Positions 5,905 through 12,041 of a stretch of 16,794 nucleotides of DNA are shown piece after piece. A model generated the notes under the pieces. It ran no database searches. It saw only the letters and a list, made by a program, of their open reading frames with translations, and was not told the origin of the DNA. How positions within the stretch are numbered: the stretch's first letter is position 1; each line of letters begins with the position of its first letter. Source of the stretch: UBA10107 sp964572885 (GTDB taxonomy: Archaea; Nanobdellota; Nanobdellia; Woesearchaeales; UBA10107); contig CAZNFC010000015.1 of NCBI GenBank assembly GCA_964572885.1, positions 1 to 16,794 of the forward strand. The letters are read 5' to 3'. Both the position numbers and the translations under genes were made by a program.

Positions 5905-8121
5905 CTATCCACCAGTATGTCCTTTGGCTACACCCATCTCATCCACAGATAACTTCTTTCTCTCACGAATCTGTGTTACGACCTTAGCTTGCAATTCACC
6001 GTTCATCTTCTTGAATGTCTGGTCAGCCATGGATTGAACTCCACGTCCATTAGTTGCGGATCTTAAATCATTTGACAAACCAAATGTTTCAGAAACAGGA
6101 ATATCTCCTTTGACAGTAACGTACGATTCTTCTTCGGTCAATACATCAAGTAAAACTCCTCTTTTCTGTGTAACTAATTTAGTCAATTCACCCATATATT
6201 CTATAGGCGCTTCTAATAATAAAGTCTGTACTGGCTCAAACATTGAAGGTTTAGCCTGCATCATTGCACCACGAATAGATTCTCTTACGGCAGGCAATAC
6301 TTGTGCAGGTCCTCTATGAATTGCATCTTCATGAAGATTAACATCCATCAATCTGACAACAACACCAGTACAAGGTTCACGAGCTAAAGGTCCATAAGAC
6401 ATGACATCTTCAAATGCATCAATTACCATTTCAATAACTTCGTCAATACCAACAATACCTCTTGTCTGATCTAATAAAATATTCCCTTCGAAAATATCTC
6501 TTACCTGTCTTGTCTCCTTTGAATCCATTCCTGCATTTTCCAAAGCTTCCCATAACTTAGGATCTCTTTTTTTGACTCTGCCTTCTGGAACCATTGCATC
6601 AGCAATAGCTTTAATCATCTGTTCAGGCATAGGATCAACTTTCATGTAGAATTTATTATGTTTGTTAGGAGATTTACCTTCGAATTCAGCTGAAACCCCA
6701 GCAACTGTCTCTCTATATACCACAATCGGAGGAGAACCAAGTACATCTACATTCTTTTCTGTCTTTATTCTATTCTCTATAATCTCTAAATGTAATTCTC
6801 CCATTCCGTGCAATAGGTGTTCACCAGTCTCCTCATTGATTTCAACTTTGATAGAAGGATCTTCTTTTGTGACCTGCCTTAATACTTCAACTAATTTCGG
6901 CAAGTCCTGAGGATTCTTTGCTTTGATTGCTTTAGTGACCACTGGTTCGAATATGTGTTTTATTTCTTCAAATGGTGTGACGACATCTAATGACATCGTA
7001 TCTCCTGCTCTTGTCTTGACTCCCATCAATGCAACAATATTTCCTGCAGGAATTGCTTCAATCATCTCTGTCTTTACACCTTTGTAAATATACAAGTTCT
7101 GTAATTTCTGTCTTGATTTATCTCCGCTAAGCCAAAGTTCATCTCCTGCTCTTATTGTTCCACAATATAAACGTCCAGCCGCTATCTCACGTCCAGAACG
7201 TGGATCCATCAATATTCTTGTACATACGAACATGACTTTTCCATTAGGATTGCAATTAAGTAAATCCTTTCCTTCTTCTGAATCCAGATCTCCTCTCCAA
7301 ATCTTCGGAATTCTGTAAGCTTGAGCTTGTTTAGGATCAGGAAGATGCTTGATAACCATATCTAAGAGAACTTCATGCAATGGAGCCTTTTCCCATACCC
7401 ATTTCTTTCTTGCTTCTTCATCTAAACTGTATATATTTAGTATATCTTTAAACGAAACACCTTTCTTCTTCATGAAAGGAACGCTCATCGCCCAATTATC
7501 TCTTGCTGAACCGAATGCGACTGAACCGTCAGTGATATCTGCTTTCCATTTATCTCTGAATTCAGGCTCGGCCATCTTCTCAATAAGACGATTGAATTTC
7601 AAGACAATGTCTGCAAATCTTTCCTGCATCTGCTGAGGTGTGAACATCATTTCTTTAATCAGACGATCAACTTTATTTATGAATAAAACTGGTTTAACTC
7701 TTTCTCTTAACGCTTGCTTCATTACAGTCTCTGTCTGCGGCATTATTCCTTCAGAAGCACATACTAAAACGACAGTTCCGTCAACAGCTCTCATAGCTCT
7801 TGTGACATTTCCACCGAAGTCAACATGACCTGGAGTATCAATTAAATTAATCAAGAATTCTTTTCCGTCAAAAGTGTGAGCCATAGAGACATTTGCTGCG
7901 TCAACTGTCATCAATCTTTCCTGTTCATCTGCGTGCTGCCATGTCGCCATACCAGCTTCTAAATCTCCTGCTGCTGATTCTTTCATCAATCCTGCAGCAG
8001 CGAGCAAATTATCAGTCAAAGCTGTCTTTCCGTGGTGAATGTGAGCTGATGTGGCGATATTTCTTATCTGAGTCGGCTCAGAAGCTATCCTCAACATCTT
8101 CGCTAATTTTTCGTCTGCCAT
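5905..8121 (-). CDS. fusA: Elongation factor 2 (aEF-2), with altered P-loop and switch I
   Basis: EF-2 is the GTPase that drives ribosomal translocation. The 738 residues are full length, with the G domain, G' insert and domains II-V. Intact features: IDTPGHVDFGG with the catalytic His99, NKVDRL (G4), and the diphthamide loop LHEDAIHRGPAQ, in which His602 is the expected modified residue. Two near-invariant positions differ. The P-loop reads AHIHHGKT (26-33), with His29 where Asp is standard, and switch I reads ERLMTV (68-73), with Leu70 where Gly of RGITI is standard. Both were checked on the DNA (CAC at 8035-8037, TTG at 7912-7914). The ATG overlaps the NDK stop by one base (TAATG), making EF-2 the last gene of the L7Ae operon. 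The rest of the sequence is typical, so it is not a pseudogene. Confidence 0.98.
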   Translation of the reverse strand: MADEKLAKMLRIASEPTQIRNIATSAHIHHGKTALTDNLLAAAGLMKESAAGDLEAGMATWQHADEQERLMTVDAANVSMAHTFDGKEFLINLIDTPGHVDFGGNVTRAMRAVDGTVVLVCASEGIMPQTETVMKQALRERVKPVLFINKVDRLIKEMMFTPQQMQERFADIVLKFNRLIEKMAEPEFRDKWKADITDGSVAFGSARDNWAMSVPFMKKKGVSFKDILNIYSLDEEARKKWVWEKAPLHEVLLDMVIKHLPDPKQAQAYRIPKIWRGDLDSEEGKDLLNCNPNGKVMFVCTRILMDPRSGREIAAGRLYCGTIRAGDELWLSGDKSRQKLQNLYIYKGVKTEMIEAIPAGNIVALMGVKTRAGDTMSLDVVTPFEEIKHIFEPVVTKAIKAKNPQDLPKLVEVLRQVTKEDPSIKVEINEETGEHLLHGMGELHLEIIENRIKTEKNVDVLGSPPIVVYRETVAGVSAEFEGKSPNKHNKFYMKVDPMPEQMIKAIADAMVPEGRVKKRDPKLWEALENAGMDSKETRQVRDIFEGNILLDQTRGIVGIDEVIEMVIDAFEDVMSYGPLAREPCTGVVVRLMDVNLHEDAIHRGPAQVLPAVRESIRGAMMQAKPSMFEPVQTLLLEAPIEYMGELTKLVTQKRGVLLDVLTEEESYVTVKGDIPVSETFGLSNDLRSATNGRGVQSMADQTFKKMNGELQAKVVTQIRERKKLSVDEMGVAKGHTGG

Positions 8122-8687
8122 TATTTCTTCCTGTTAAACACAAGTTCTTCGCCTGGTTTATTCCATGTTATTATCTCTTCTTTCTTGAACCATAAGTTTA
8201 TTTCTCTGTCTGCTTCTTTCGTATCATCTGTGCAGTGTACGAGATTTATTACTGGTCTGCTTGCCGTATTTGCTAATAAATAAGTATCCTGTGAAAAATC
8301 TCCTCTTATTGTTCCAGGGGGAGCGACTTCAGGATTTGTAGGACCTACTAATTTCTTTACCAATGAGACTGCTTTGTGTCCTTCAAGGACCATTGCAACT
8401 ATAGGATATATGCAGATGTCTCCTGCCAATGAATCACAGATCGTCTGTCCGTATTTCTTAGGATCTTCAGCTGAAGTGATATTCAATGTCTTCATAATCT
8501 CTTTTCCTTTTCTCAGAAGCCACTCATCATCTTTCTTGTAATGTTCTTTTGCCACGACAGGATTAGCCATTATCATCTTCATAGCTATAATTTTCAACCC
8601 AACTGATTCAAATCTAGAAATTATCTCTCCGGAAAGTCCTCTGGCCAGTACATCTGGTTTAAGGATGATTAATGTTCTTTCTTTCAT
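8121..8687 (-). CDS. ndk: Nucleoside diphosphate kinase, long form
   Basis: It balances nucleoside triphosphate pools by phosphate transfer through a histidine. Visible motifs, numbered from the chosen start: LIILKPDVLARGL near the N-terminus, EG..AV, PPGTIRGDF, and the active-site histidine in NLVHCTD (usual form NxxHGSD; Gly-Ser is replaced by Cys-Thr). An insertion of about 35-40 residues after the HY motif (DDEWLLRKGKEIMKTL...) lengthens the protein to 188 residues compared with about 140-155. As far as I recall, longer versions of this type occur in DPANN and candidate-phylum bacteria. The frame is open to a TTG at 8717, but the ATG at 8687 fits the family start (MKERTLI) and has GGAGAGG 6 nt before it. 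It lies 30 nt after L24e and overlaps EF-2 by one base. Confidence 0.95.
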   Translation of the reverse strand: MKERTLIILKPDVLARGLSGEIISRFESVGLKIIAMKMIMANPVVAKEHYKKDDEWLLRKGKEIMKTLNITSAEDPKKYGQTICDSLAGDICIYPIVAMVLEGHKAVSLVKKLVGPTNPEVAPPGTIRGDFSQDTYLLANTASRPVINLVHCTDDTKEADREINLWFKKEEIITWNKPGEELVFNRKK

Positions 8688-8693
8688 TTTTTG

Positions 8694-8700
8694 CCTCTCC
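8694..8700 (-). promoter_or_regulatory. Shine-Dalgarno sequence that fixes the NDK start
   Basis: The minus strand reads GGAGAGG followed by six bases and ATG at 8687. This decides against the upstream TTG at 8717, which would place ten extra residues before the conserved kinase start and has no such site. Confidence 0.8.
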
Positions 8701-8717
8701 GAAAATTTAAACGCCAA

Positions 8718-8948
8718 TTATTTGGATTTCTTTACTTTCTTAGCTTCCTGTGATTGTCCTGATAACCTAACAACTTTCAATGCTCTGTAATCATTAGTCC
8801 AAGGCATCTCTCTTGAAACTCTTTTTAGCTTGAACATGTTCTTCTCGCATTTCATGGAACACAATGGAATCACTTTTCCATCTTTCATTATCTTTATCTT
8901 TCCTGTTCCTCTTTCAATTTCATTTCCGCAAAATCCGCACTTTGCCAT
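8718..8948 (-). CDS. rpl24e: Large-subunit ribosomal protein eL24 (L24e)
   Basis: The 76 residues carry the family zinc site: Cys4-x2-Cys7 in MAKCGFCGNEIERGTGK and Cys30-x3-Cys34 in PLCSMKCEKNM, then the basic KLKRVSREMPWT segment. The tail is Lys-rich and probably disordered. The ATG overlaps the S28e stop by one base (TAATG), so translation is coupled. The position between S28e and NDK is the normal archaeal arrangement. Confidence 0.97.
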   Translation of the reverse strand: MAKCGFCGNEIERGTGKIKIMKDGKVIPLCSMKCEKNMFKLKRVSREMPWTNDYRALKVVRLSGQSQEAKKVKKSK

Positions 8949-9256
8949 TATTTCCTTCCGTGGTTCAACTTTTGTGCTTCGTATTCTGTCTCTCTAAGCA
9001 TCAAAATATCGCCGATTTGAATAGGACCTCTTACGTTTCTTCTTAGGAACTTGCTTTCATCCCTTCCTTCAAGGACTTTGCATCTGACTTGTGTAACTTC
9101 TCCTCTTGTACCGGTTCTTCCGATTATTTCTTCTACTCTTGCAGGTGTCGCCTGTGAGAACATTACAGCAGAACTGCCTCTAACTTCCTGAGGTTTTTGA
9201 GCATCTTTCTGCTCATTGCTTACAATAGGCTTCTTTTGTGGCTTATCGCTTCCCAT
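8948..9256 (-). CDS. rps28e: Small-subunit ribosomal protein eS28 (S28e) with N-terminal extension
   Basis: The conserved OB-fold core covers residues from about 36 to 102: ARVEEIIGRTGTRGEVTQV, LEGRDESKFLRRNVRGPIQI, GDILMLRETEYEAQKL. Typical archaeal S28e proteins are about 70 residues, while this one has a charged, probably disordered extension of about 33 residues. The ATG at 9256 starts 2 nt after the L7Ae stop. An internal Met32 would give a near-standard length, but the extension is in frame, has no stop, and begins exactly at the operon junction. I therefore keep the long form with moderate certainty about the start. Confidence 0.95.
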   Translation of the reverse strand: MGSDKPQKKPIVSNEQKDAQKPQEVRGSSAVMFSQATPARVEEIIGRTGTRGEVTQVRCKVLEGRDESKFLRRNVRGPIQIGDILMLRETEYEAQKLNHGRK

Positions 9257-9258
9257 TT

Positions 9259-9573
9259 TTATTCTTTAAGCTGAGCAATTAATTTCTTTGCTTCTCCTTC
9301 ATTTACGATTGCAACGCTTGATGTCGGTAGGCCTATTCCTGCTGCTGCTCCAAGTTCTTCTCTTGATTCAACTTCTACGCACGGAACGTTCTTTTCCTTT
9401 GCTAATACTGGCAGGTGCATGATAATCTCTGCTGGTTGTGTATCTTTTGCATAGACAACTAACTTAGCGATACCTTTTTCCAAAGCCTTTGTGACTTCGT
9501 TTGTACCTTTCTTTATCTTTCCTGAGCTTTTAGCAACTTCAACTGCCTGCAATGCAATTTCTTTCTTATCCAT
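9259..9573 (-). CDS. rpl7ae: Ribosomal protein L7Ae (K-turn-binding protein)
   Basis: L7Ae binds kink-turns in 23S rRNA, box C/D and H/ACA guide RNAs and archaeal RNase P RNA. The 104 residues have the RNA-contact motif SGKIKKGTNEVTKALEKG (about 17-34), the central strand KLVVYAKDTQPAEIIMHLP, and the C-terminal loop GAAAGIGLPTSSVAI that recognises the kink. It is slightly shorter than the usual 115-125 because of a short N-terminus. It is the first gene of the L7Ae-S28e-L24e-NDK-EF-2 operon. GAGG stands 10 nt before the ATG. The leader is strongly structured (9589-9652) and may be a target for L7Ae itself. Confidence 0.97.
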   Translation of the reverse strand: MDKKEIALQAVEVAKSSGKIKKGTNEVTKALEKGIAKLVVYAKDTQPAEIIMHLPVLAKEKNVPCVEVESREELGAAAGIGLPTSSVAIVNEGEAKKLIAQLKE

Positions 9574-9588
9574 TTTTGTGTTTCCTCG

Positions 9589-9652
9589 ACCTGTTAAGAA
9601 ATAGAATCACTATTTCCTCATTCGGCCCCTTGGGGCGTCATAAATCACAGGT
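9589..9652 (-). promoter_or_regulatory. Structured 5' leader of the L7Ae operon (three-way junction)
   Basis: Read on the minus strand, ACCTGT (9652-9647) pairs with ACAGGT (9594-9589) and encloses two hairpins. The first is GCCC-CAAG-GGGC (9636-9625), flanked by UGA-C on the 5' side and C-GA on the 3' side, i.e. a possible tandem G-A pair next to a C-C mismatch. The second is AGGAAATAG-TGATT-CTATTTCTT (9618-9596), a 9-bp stem with one G-U pair. The outer stem begins about where transcription from the TATA box at 9678-9685 should start, and ends just before the GAGG at 9587-9584. In other archaea L7Ae represses its own mRNA through a leader K-turn; the G-A tandem makes that plausible here, though the bulge and outer helix of a canonical K-turn are not clear. 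Pairing was done by eye. Confidence 0.55.
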
Positions 9653-9671
9653 AATAGTATTTACTGCATAT

Positions 9672-9686
9672 AGGTTGTTTATAAAG
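9672..9686. promoter_or_regulatory. Shared palindromic TATA box, L7Ae operon and JAMM gene
   Basis: AGGTTGTTTATAAAG contains the self-complementary TTTATAAA (9678-9685). On the plus strand it is centred 25-26 nt before the ATG at 9707, predicting a leaderless JAMM mRNA. On the minus strand it predicts a start near 9656, just before the structured leader. The 15 bp equal those at 457-471 before EF-1A. A second minus-strand box (TATATG, near 9667-9672) could also serve L7Ae. Confidence 0.55.
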
Positions 9687-9706
9687 GTTACGTCTTATGT
9701 ATTTAT

Positions 9707-10249
9707 ATGTCAAAGCCCGTAGTAAGACCTATGGATGTAGAATTACAGGATATTCCTGAAGAAGAGCCGCAGAGTAGGAAAGTAATAAGAGCAATACTTT
9801 CTATTTTTCTTATTCTTCTCATGCTCAGCTTTCTTATTCCAAATGATATTGTAGGAAGCATAATTGAATCAAATAAAGTAGTCAATTATGTTGTGACTTA
9901 CAAAAACATTACAATAACGTTTGATAAAAATACTTACGAGAGCATAAAATCAGTCTATCTGAACAATCAATTGACAGAGACTCCTTTTTGTCTGACTGGG
10001 AATATAACTAACAACTCATACAATGTTGATTCATTTTACATTCCAAGAACATTCTTTAAGACTCCGATAACTGTGAGCTCTCAGATATGCAGCGAAAACA
10101 CGATAATAGACATGCATACTCATCCATTCAAGGATTGTCTTCTATCTCAGCAGGATATTTCCGCATACAATTATTATAAAGAAATAAATTCGAAAGCGAT
10201 CATGGCTGTGATGTGCGATGTTGATACGTTCGCCTTCTACAAAAATTAG
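9707..10249 (+). CDS. Membrane-anchored JAMM/MPN metalloprotease-like protein
   Basis: JAMM domains are zinc peptidases that usually remove ubiquitin-like proteins or trim peptides. A full motif is visible: Glu91 in ETPFCLTG (pattern E-x4-L-x-G), His137-x-His139-Pro, then six residues and Ser147-x2-Asp150, exactly H-x-H-P-x6-S-x2-D. The zinc ligands and catalytic Glu are therefore predicted to be intact. Before the domain there is an acidic N-terminal tail and one membrane segment at about 29-45, preceded by Arg24, Lys25 and Arg28. By the positive-inside rule the catalytic domain lies outside the cell. Four cysteines (95, 128, 144, 170) and several N-x-S/T sequons fit an exterior location. 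At 180 residues it is a minimal single-domain form. The gene is divergent from L7Ae and overlaps the next, convergent gene by 4 bp. Its substrate is unknown. Confidence 0.75.
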   Translation: MSKPVVRPMDVELQDIPEEEPQSRKVIRAILSIFLILLMLSFLIPNDIVGSIIESNKVVNYVVTYKNITITFDKNTYESIKSVYLNNQLTETPFCLTGNITNNSYNVDSFYIPRTFFKTPITVSSQICSENTIIDMHTHPFKDCLLSQQDISAYNYYKEINSKAIMAVMCDVDTFAFYKN

Positions 10250-10908
10250 TCTTTTATTCCTTTCTCTATATCTTTTATAGTCAGATCAGGAAAGTTCTTT
10301 TTAACAAGTACAGTCTGTGAACTTACAGAATCCCAAAGAAGAAGACTTCCATATGATCTTCTTTCTCCTGTGATGAATATGTAGTCAGGAGGCATAAAAT
10401 AAGAGCTGTACAAATCGCCTTTGATTGTTTCCTTAGTGACGTTCTCAATATCTATCTTGCCTAATTTGACCCTTCTTGCTACCATCTTGCACGCATCGAC
10501 AATCTCTTCCTGGCCGTCATAATTGATGCATAGATTGACGAAAAAATCATCGTAATCTTTCGTGCTGTCAATCACTTTCTTGATATTGTCAATCAATATC
10601 TGAGGCAGACTATACCATTTTCCAATGACAGATATTTTTATCTTATTTTTATGTATAATCTCGCTTTTCTCAAGTTCTGACAAGAAAGCAGATATCTCAT
10701 CGATCAGTAATGTGATGTCATGAGGCTCTTCGGCCGTCTGCGGCATGAGATAAAAACTTGTAATAGGTATTCCTTTCTTTATCTGATAATTCACGATCTC
10801 AAGAATCTTTCCGAATAATCTTCTGTATCCTTCGTATGGCTTTTTCTTTTTCTTAAGCGCCCAGAACAAACTTCCTTTGCAATTGAAGGCCAGATGGTTA
10901 AGTTTCAT
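10246..10908 (-). CDS. Degenerate cis-prenyltransferase (UppS-like), probably non-catalytic
   Basis: The protein has the length (220) and block order of undecaprenyl-diphosphate synthases: an N-terminal phosphate loop, a middle TSFYLMPQTAEE block, ISVIGKWYSLP, then NLCINYDGQEEIVDACKMVA, and the C-terminal DYIFITGERRSYGSLLLW. The catalytic residues are missing. In the first loop the usual MDGNGRWA is CKGSLFWA, so the catalytic Asp aligns with Lys11 and the phosphate-binding Arg with Phe15. The RTxGE Arg is Ile179, and the YAE Glu is Gln198. Such loss is typical of the regulatory NgBR/Nus1-type partners of heteromeric cis-prenyltransferases, which are also described in Methanosarcina. I infer a partner subunit for dolichol-type glycan carrier synthesis; a different lipid function cannot be excluded. 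The message is probably leaderless from the shared TATA box at 10930. Confidence 0.7.
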   Translation of the reverse strand: MKLNHLAFNCKGSLFWALKKKKKPYEGYRRLFGKILEIVNYQIKKGIPITSFYLMPQTAEEPHDITLLIDEISAFLSELEKSEIIHKNKIKISVIGKWYSLPQILIDNIKKVIDSTKDYDDFFVNLCINYDGQEEIVDACKMVARRVKLGKIDIENVTKETIKGDLYSSYFMPPDYIFITGERRSYGSLLLWDSVSSQTVLVKKNFPDLTIKDIEKGIKD

Positions 10909-10929
10909 AAGAATCTATATACAAGAAAC

Positions 10930-10937
10930 TTTATAAA
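10930..10937. promoter_or_regulatory. Palindromic bidirectional TATA box
   Basis: TTTATAAA is the only TATA-like box in the 51-bp gap between two divergent genes. Its edges lie 22 nt from the A of the minus-strand ATG (10908) and 23 nt from the A of the plus-strand ATG (10960). Both genes lack a proper Shine-Dalgarno sequence. The box thus seems to drive two leaderless transcripts. Confidence 0.65.
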
Positions 10938-10959
10938 CTTTTAGAGATGTTTTAAAGGC

Positions 10960-11802
10960 ATGTTAGAGGTGTTTTTATACGTTCTTACTGTGCTTGCTCT
11001 ATCTATCGGTTCTTATACAGATTTTAAGAGAAGAGAGGTCCCTGACTGGATAAGCTATGGACTGATATTTTCTGCGTTGGGAATTAGATTGATATACTCT
11101 ATTTTCTCTAATGATTACAGATATCTATTATTTGGAGTCGAGGGATTCGTTTTTTTGCTCATTATCTCAAATATCTTGTATTATCTGAAGCAATGGGGTG
11201 GGGGAGATGCGAAGATATTGATGGGAATAGGTGCAGTAATAGGTTTGGACATATTCAAATCAAATTCATGGATCCATCTTGGATTTTTTTTCCTATTGCT
11301 GATATTCCTGGGCGCATTATATGGGATTGCATGGTCAGTTTATCTTGCTATAAAGAATAAATCAAGATTCATCAGATCATATAGAGAAAATACAAAAGAT
11401 TTCAATTTGCTTGTAAAATTTACATGGATATTTTTAGCAATCGGATTGTTAAGTCTTTTTGTATATGAGTTGAGATTGTCTGTGTTGATATTCGGAATAT
11501 CGTTCATTTTATTCGCAGGAATATACTCATTCATATTCACAAAATCAGTTGAGGAAAGCTGTATGCTTCAAAGAGTAAAAGCAAAACAATTGACGGAAGG
11601 AGACTGGGTGATGGATACGATAAAAATAAATGGAAAGACAGTAATTTCTAAAGATAATTTGGGAATAACGAAAGAGCAGATAAAGAGATTAAGCAGATAC
11701 AGGAGTCTGATATTGGTCAAGACAGGCGTGCCTTTCATACCCGCATTTCTGCTTGCTTATATCACTTTGATTATACTTAAGATGTTCTTTAGAGTCATAT
11801 AG
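10960..11802 (+). CDS. Archaeal prepilin/preflagellin peptidase (A24 family)
   Basis: This membrane aspartic protease removes the class III signal peptide from type IV pilins and archaellins. The first catalytic Asp is Asp21 in SYTDFKRREVPDW and the second is Asp83 in the GxGD motif WGGGDAKIL, close to the positions known in FlaK (18 and 79). At least six hydrophobic segments are visible (about 3-20, 31-48, 57-75, 86-97, 104-128, 147-185), plus a final one (253-278). Residues about 190-250 form a soluble region resembling the archaeal C-terminal type-II extension of A24 peptidases. No pilin or archaellin gene lies in the window, so its substrates are elsewhere. It starts at the ATG following the shared TATA box and is divergent from the prenyltransferase-like gene. 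Confidence 0.92.
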   Translation: MLEVFLYVLTVLALSIGSYTDFKRREVPDWISYGLIFSALGIRLIYSIFSNDYRYLLFGVEGFVFLLIISNILYYLKQWGGGDAKILMGIGAVIGLDIFKSNSWIHLGFFFLLLIFLGALYGIAWSVYLAIKNKSRFIRSYRENTKDFNLLVKFTWIFLAIGLLSLFVYELRLSVLIFGISFILFAGIYSFIFTKSVEESCMLQRVKAKQLTEGDWVMDTIKINGKTVISKDNLGITKEQIKRLSRYRSLILVKTGVPFIPAFLLAYITLIILKMFFRVI

Positions 11803-11838
11803 GAATTAATTTCTATATTGAAAATAATTAACTTAATA

Positions 11839-11862
11839 AATATTAATATAAATTATAATATT
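11839..11862. repeat. Inverted repeat over the promoter of the surface operon
   Basis: AATATTA (11839-11845) and its complement TAATATT (11856-11862) flank ATATAAATTA, which contains a TATA-like box. The place and size would suit an operator for the ribbon-helix-helix protein encoded 18 bp downstream, as such proteins often autoregulate. In sequence this rich in A and T, 7-bp arms can arise by chance. Confidence 0.35.
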
Positions 11863-11879
11863 CAAAAAGAGGTCATTAA

Positions 11880-12041
11880 TTGAAGAAGAAAATACCATTT
11901 CCAGTTTCTATAAGCGAAGAGCTTGCTATTTGGATCTCTCAGGAAGCTGAAAAAGGGACATTCAGGAATAAATCACATCTTGTAGAGCAGGCCATATTGG
12001 ACTTCAAGAAAAAATTAGAGGAGCAGAACAATGGCCGGTAA
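11880..12041 (+). CDS. 53-residue ribbon-helix-helix (CopG-like) DNA-binding protein
   Basis: The frame starts with TTG at 11880, after AGAGGT with a 6-nt spacer, and ends in TAA at 12039-12041. The translation has the ribbon-helix-helix layout: strand KKIPFPVSI (3-11), helix EELAIWISQEAEKG (13-26), turn with FRNKSHLVE (28-36), and helix 2 to the end (QAILDFKKKLEEQ). The FRNKSHLVEQAI segment corresponds to the usual 'f-x-n-r-S-e-l-I-r-e-A' signature. Such proteins dimerise and bind operators through the beta ribbon, often autoregulating or acting as an antitoxin; no toxin is next to it. It overlaps the start of the 1539-residue surface protein gene by 11 bp in another frame, so both are in one operon and it may regulate that gene. 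Confidence 0.75.
   Translation: MKKKIPFPVSISEELAIWISQEAEKGTFRNKSHLVEQAILDFKKKLEEQNNGR

Noticed and set aside
8688..8717. TTG at 8717 as the NDK start
   Set aside because: The ATG at 8687 has GGAGAGG at ideal spacing and matches the family N-terminus; the ten extra residues resemble no NDK.
11880..12041. RHH protein as the antitoxin of a toxin-antitoxin pair
   Set aside because: The overlapping partner is a 1539-residue surface protein, not a toxin, and no small toxin-like frame is next to it.
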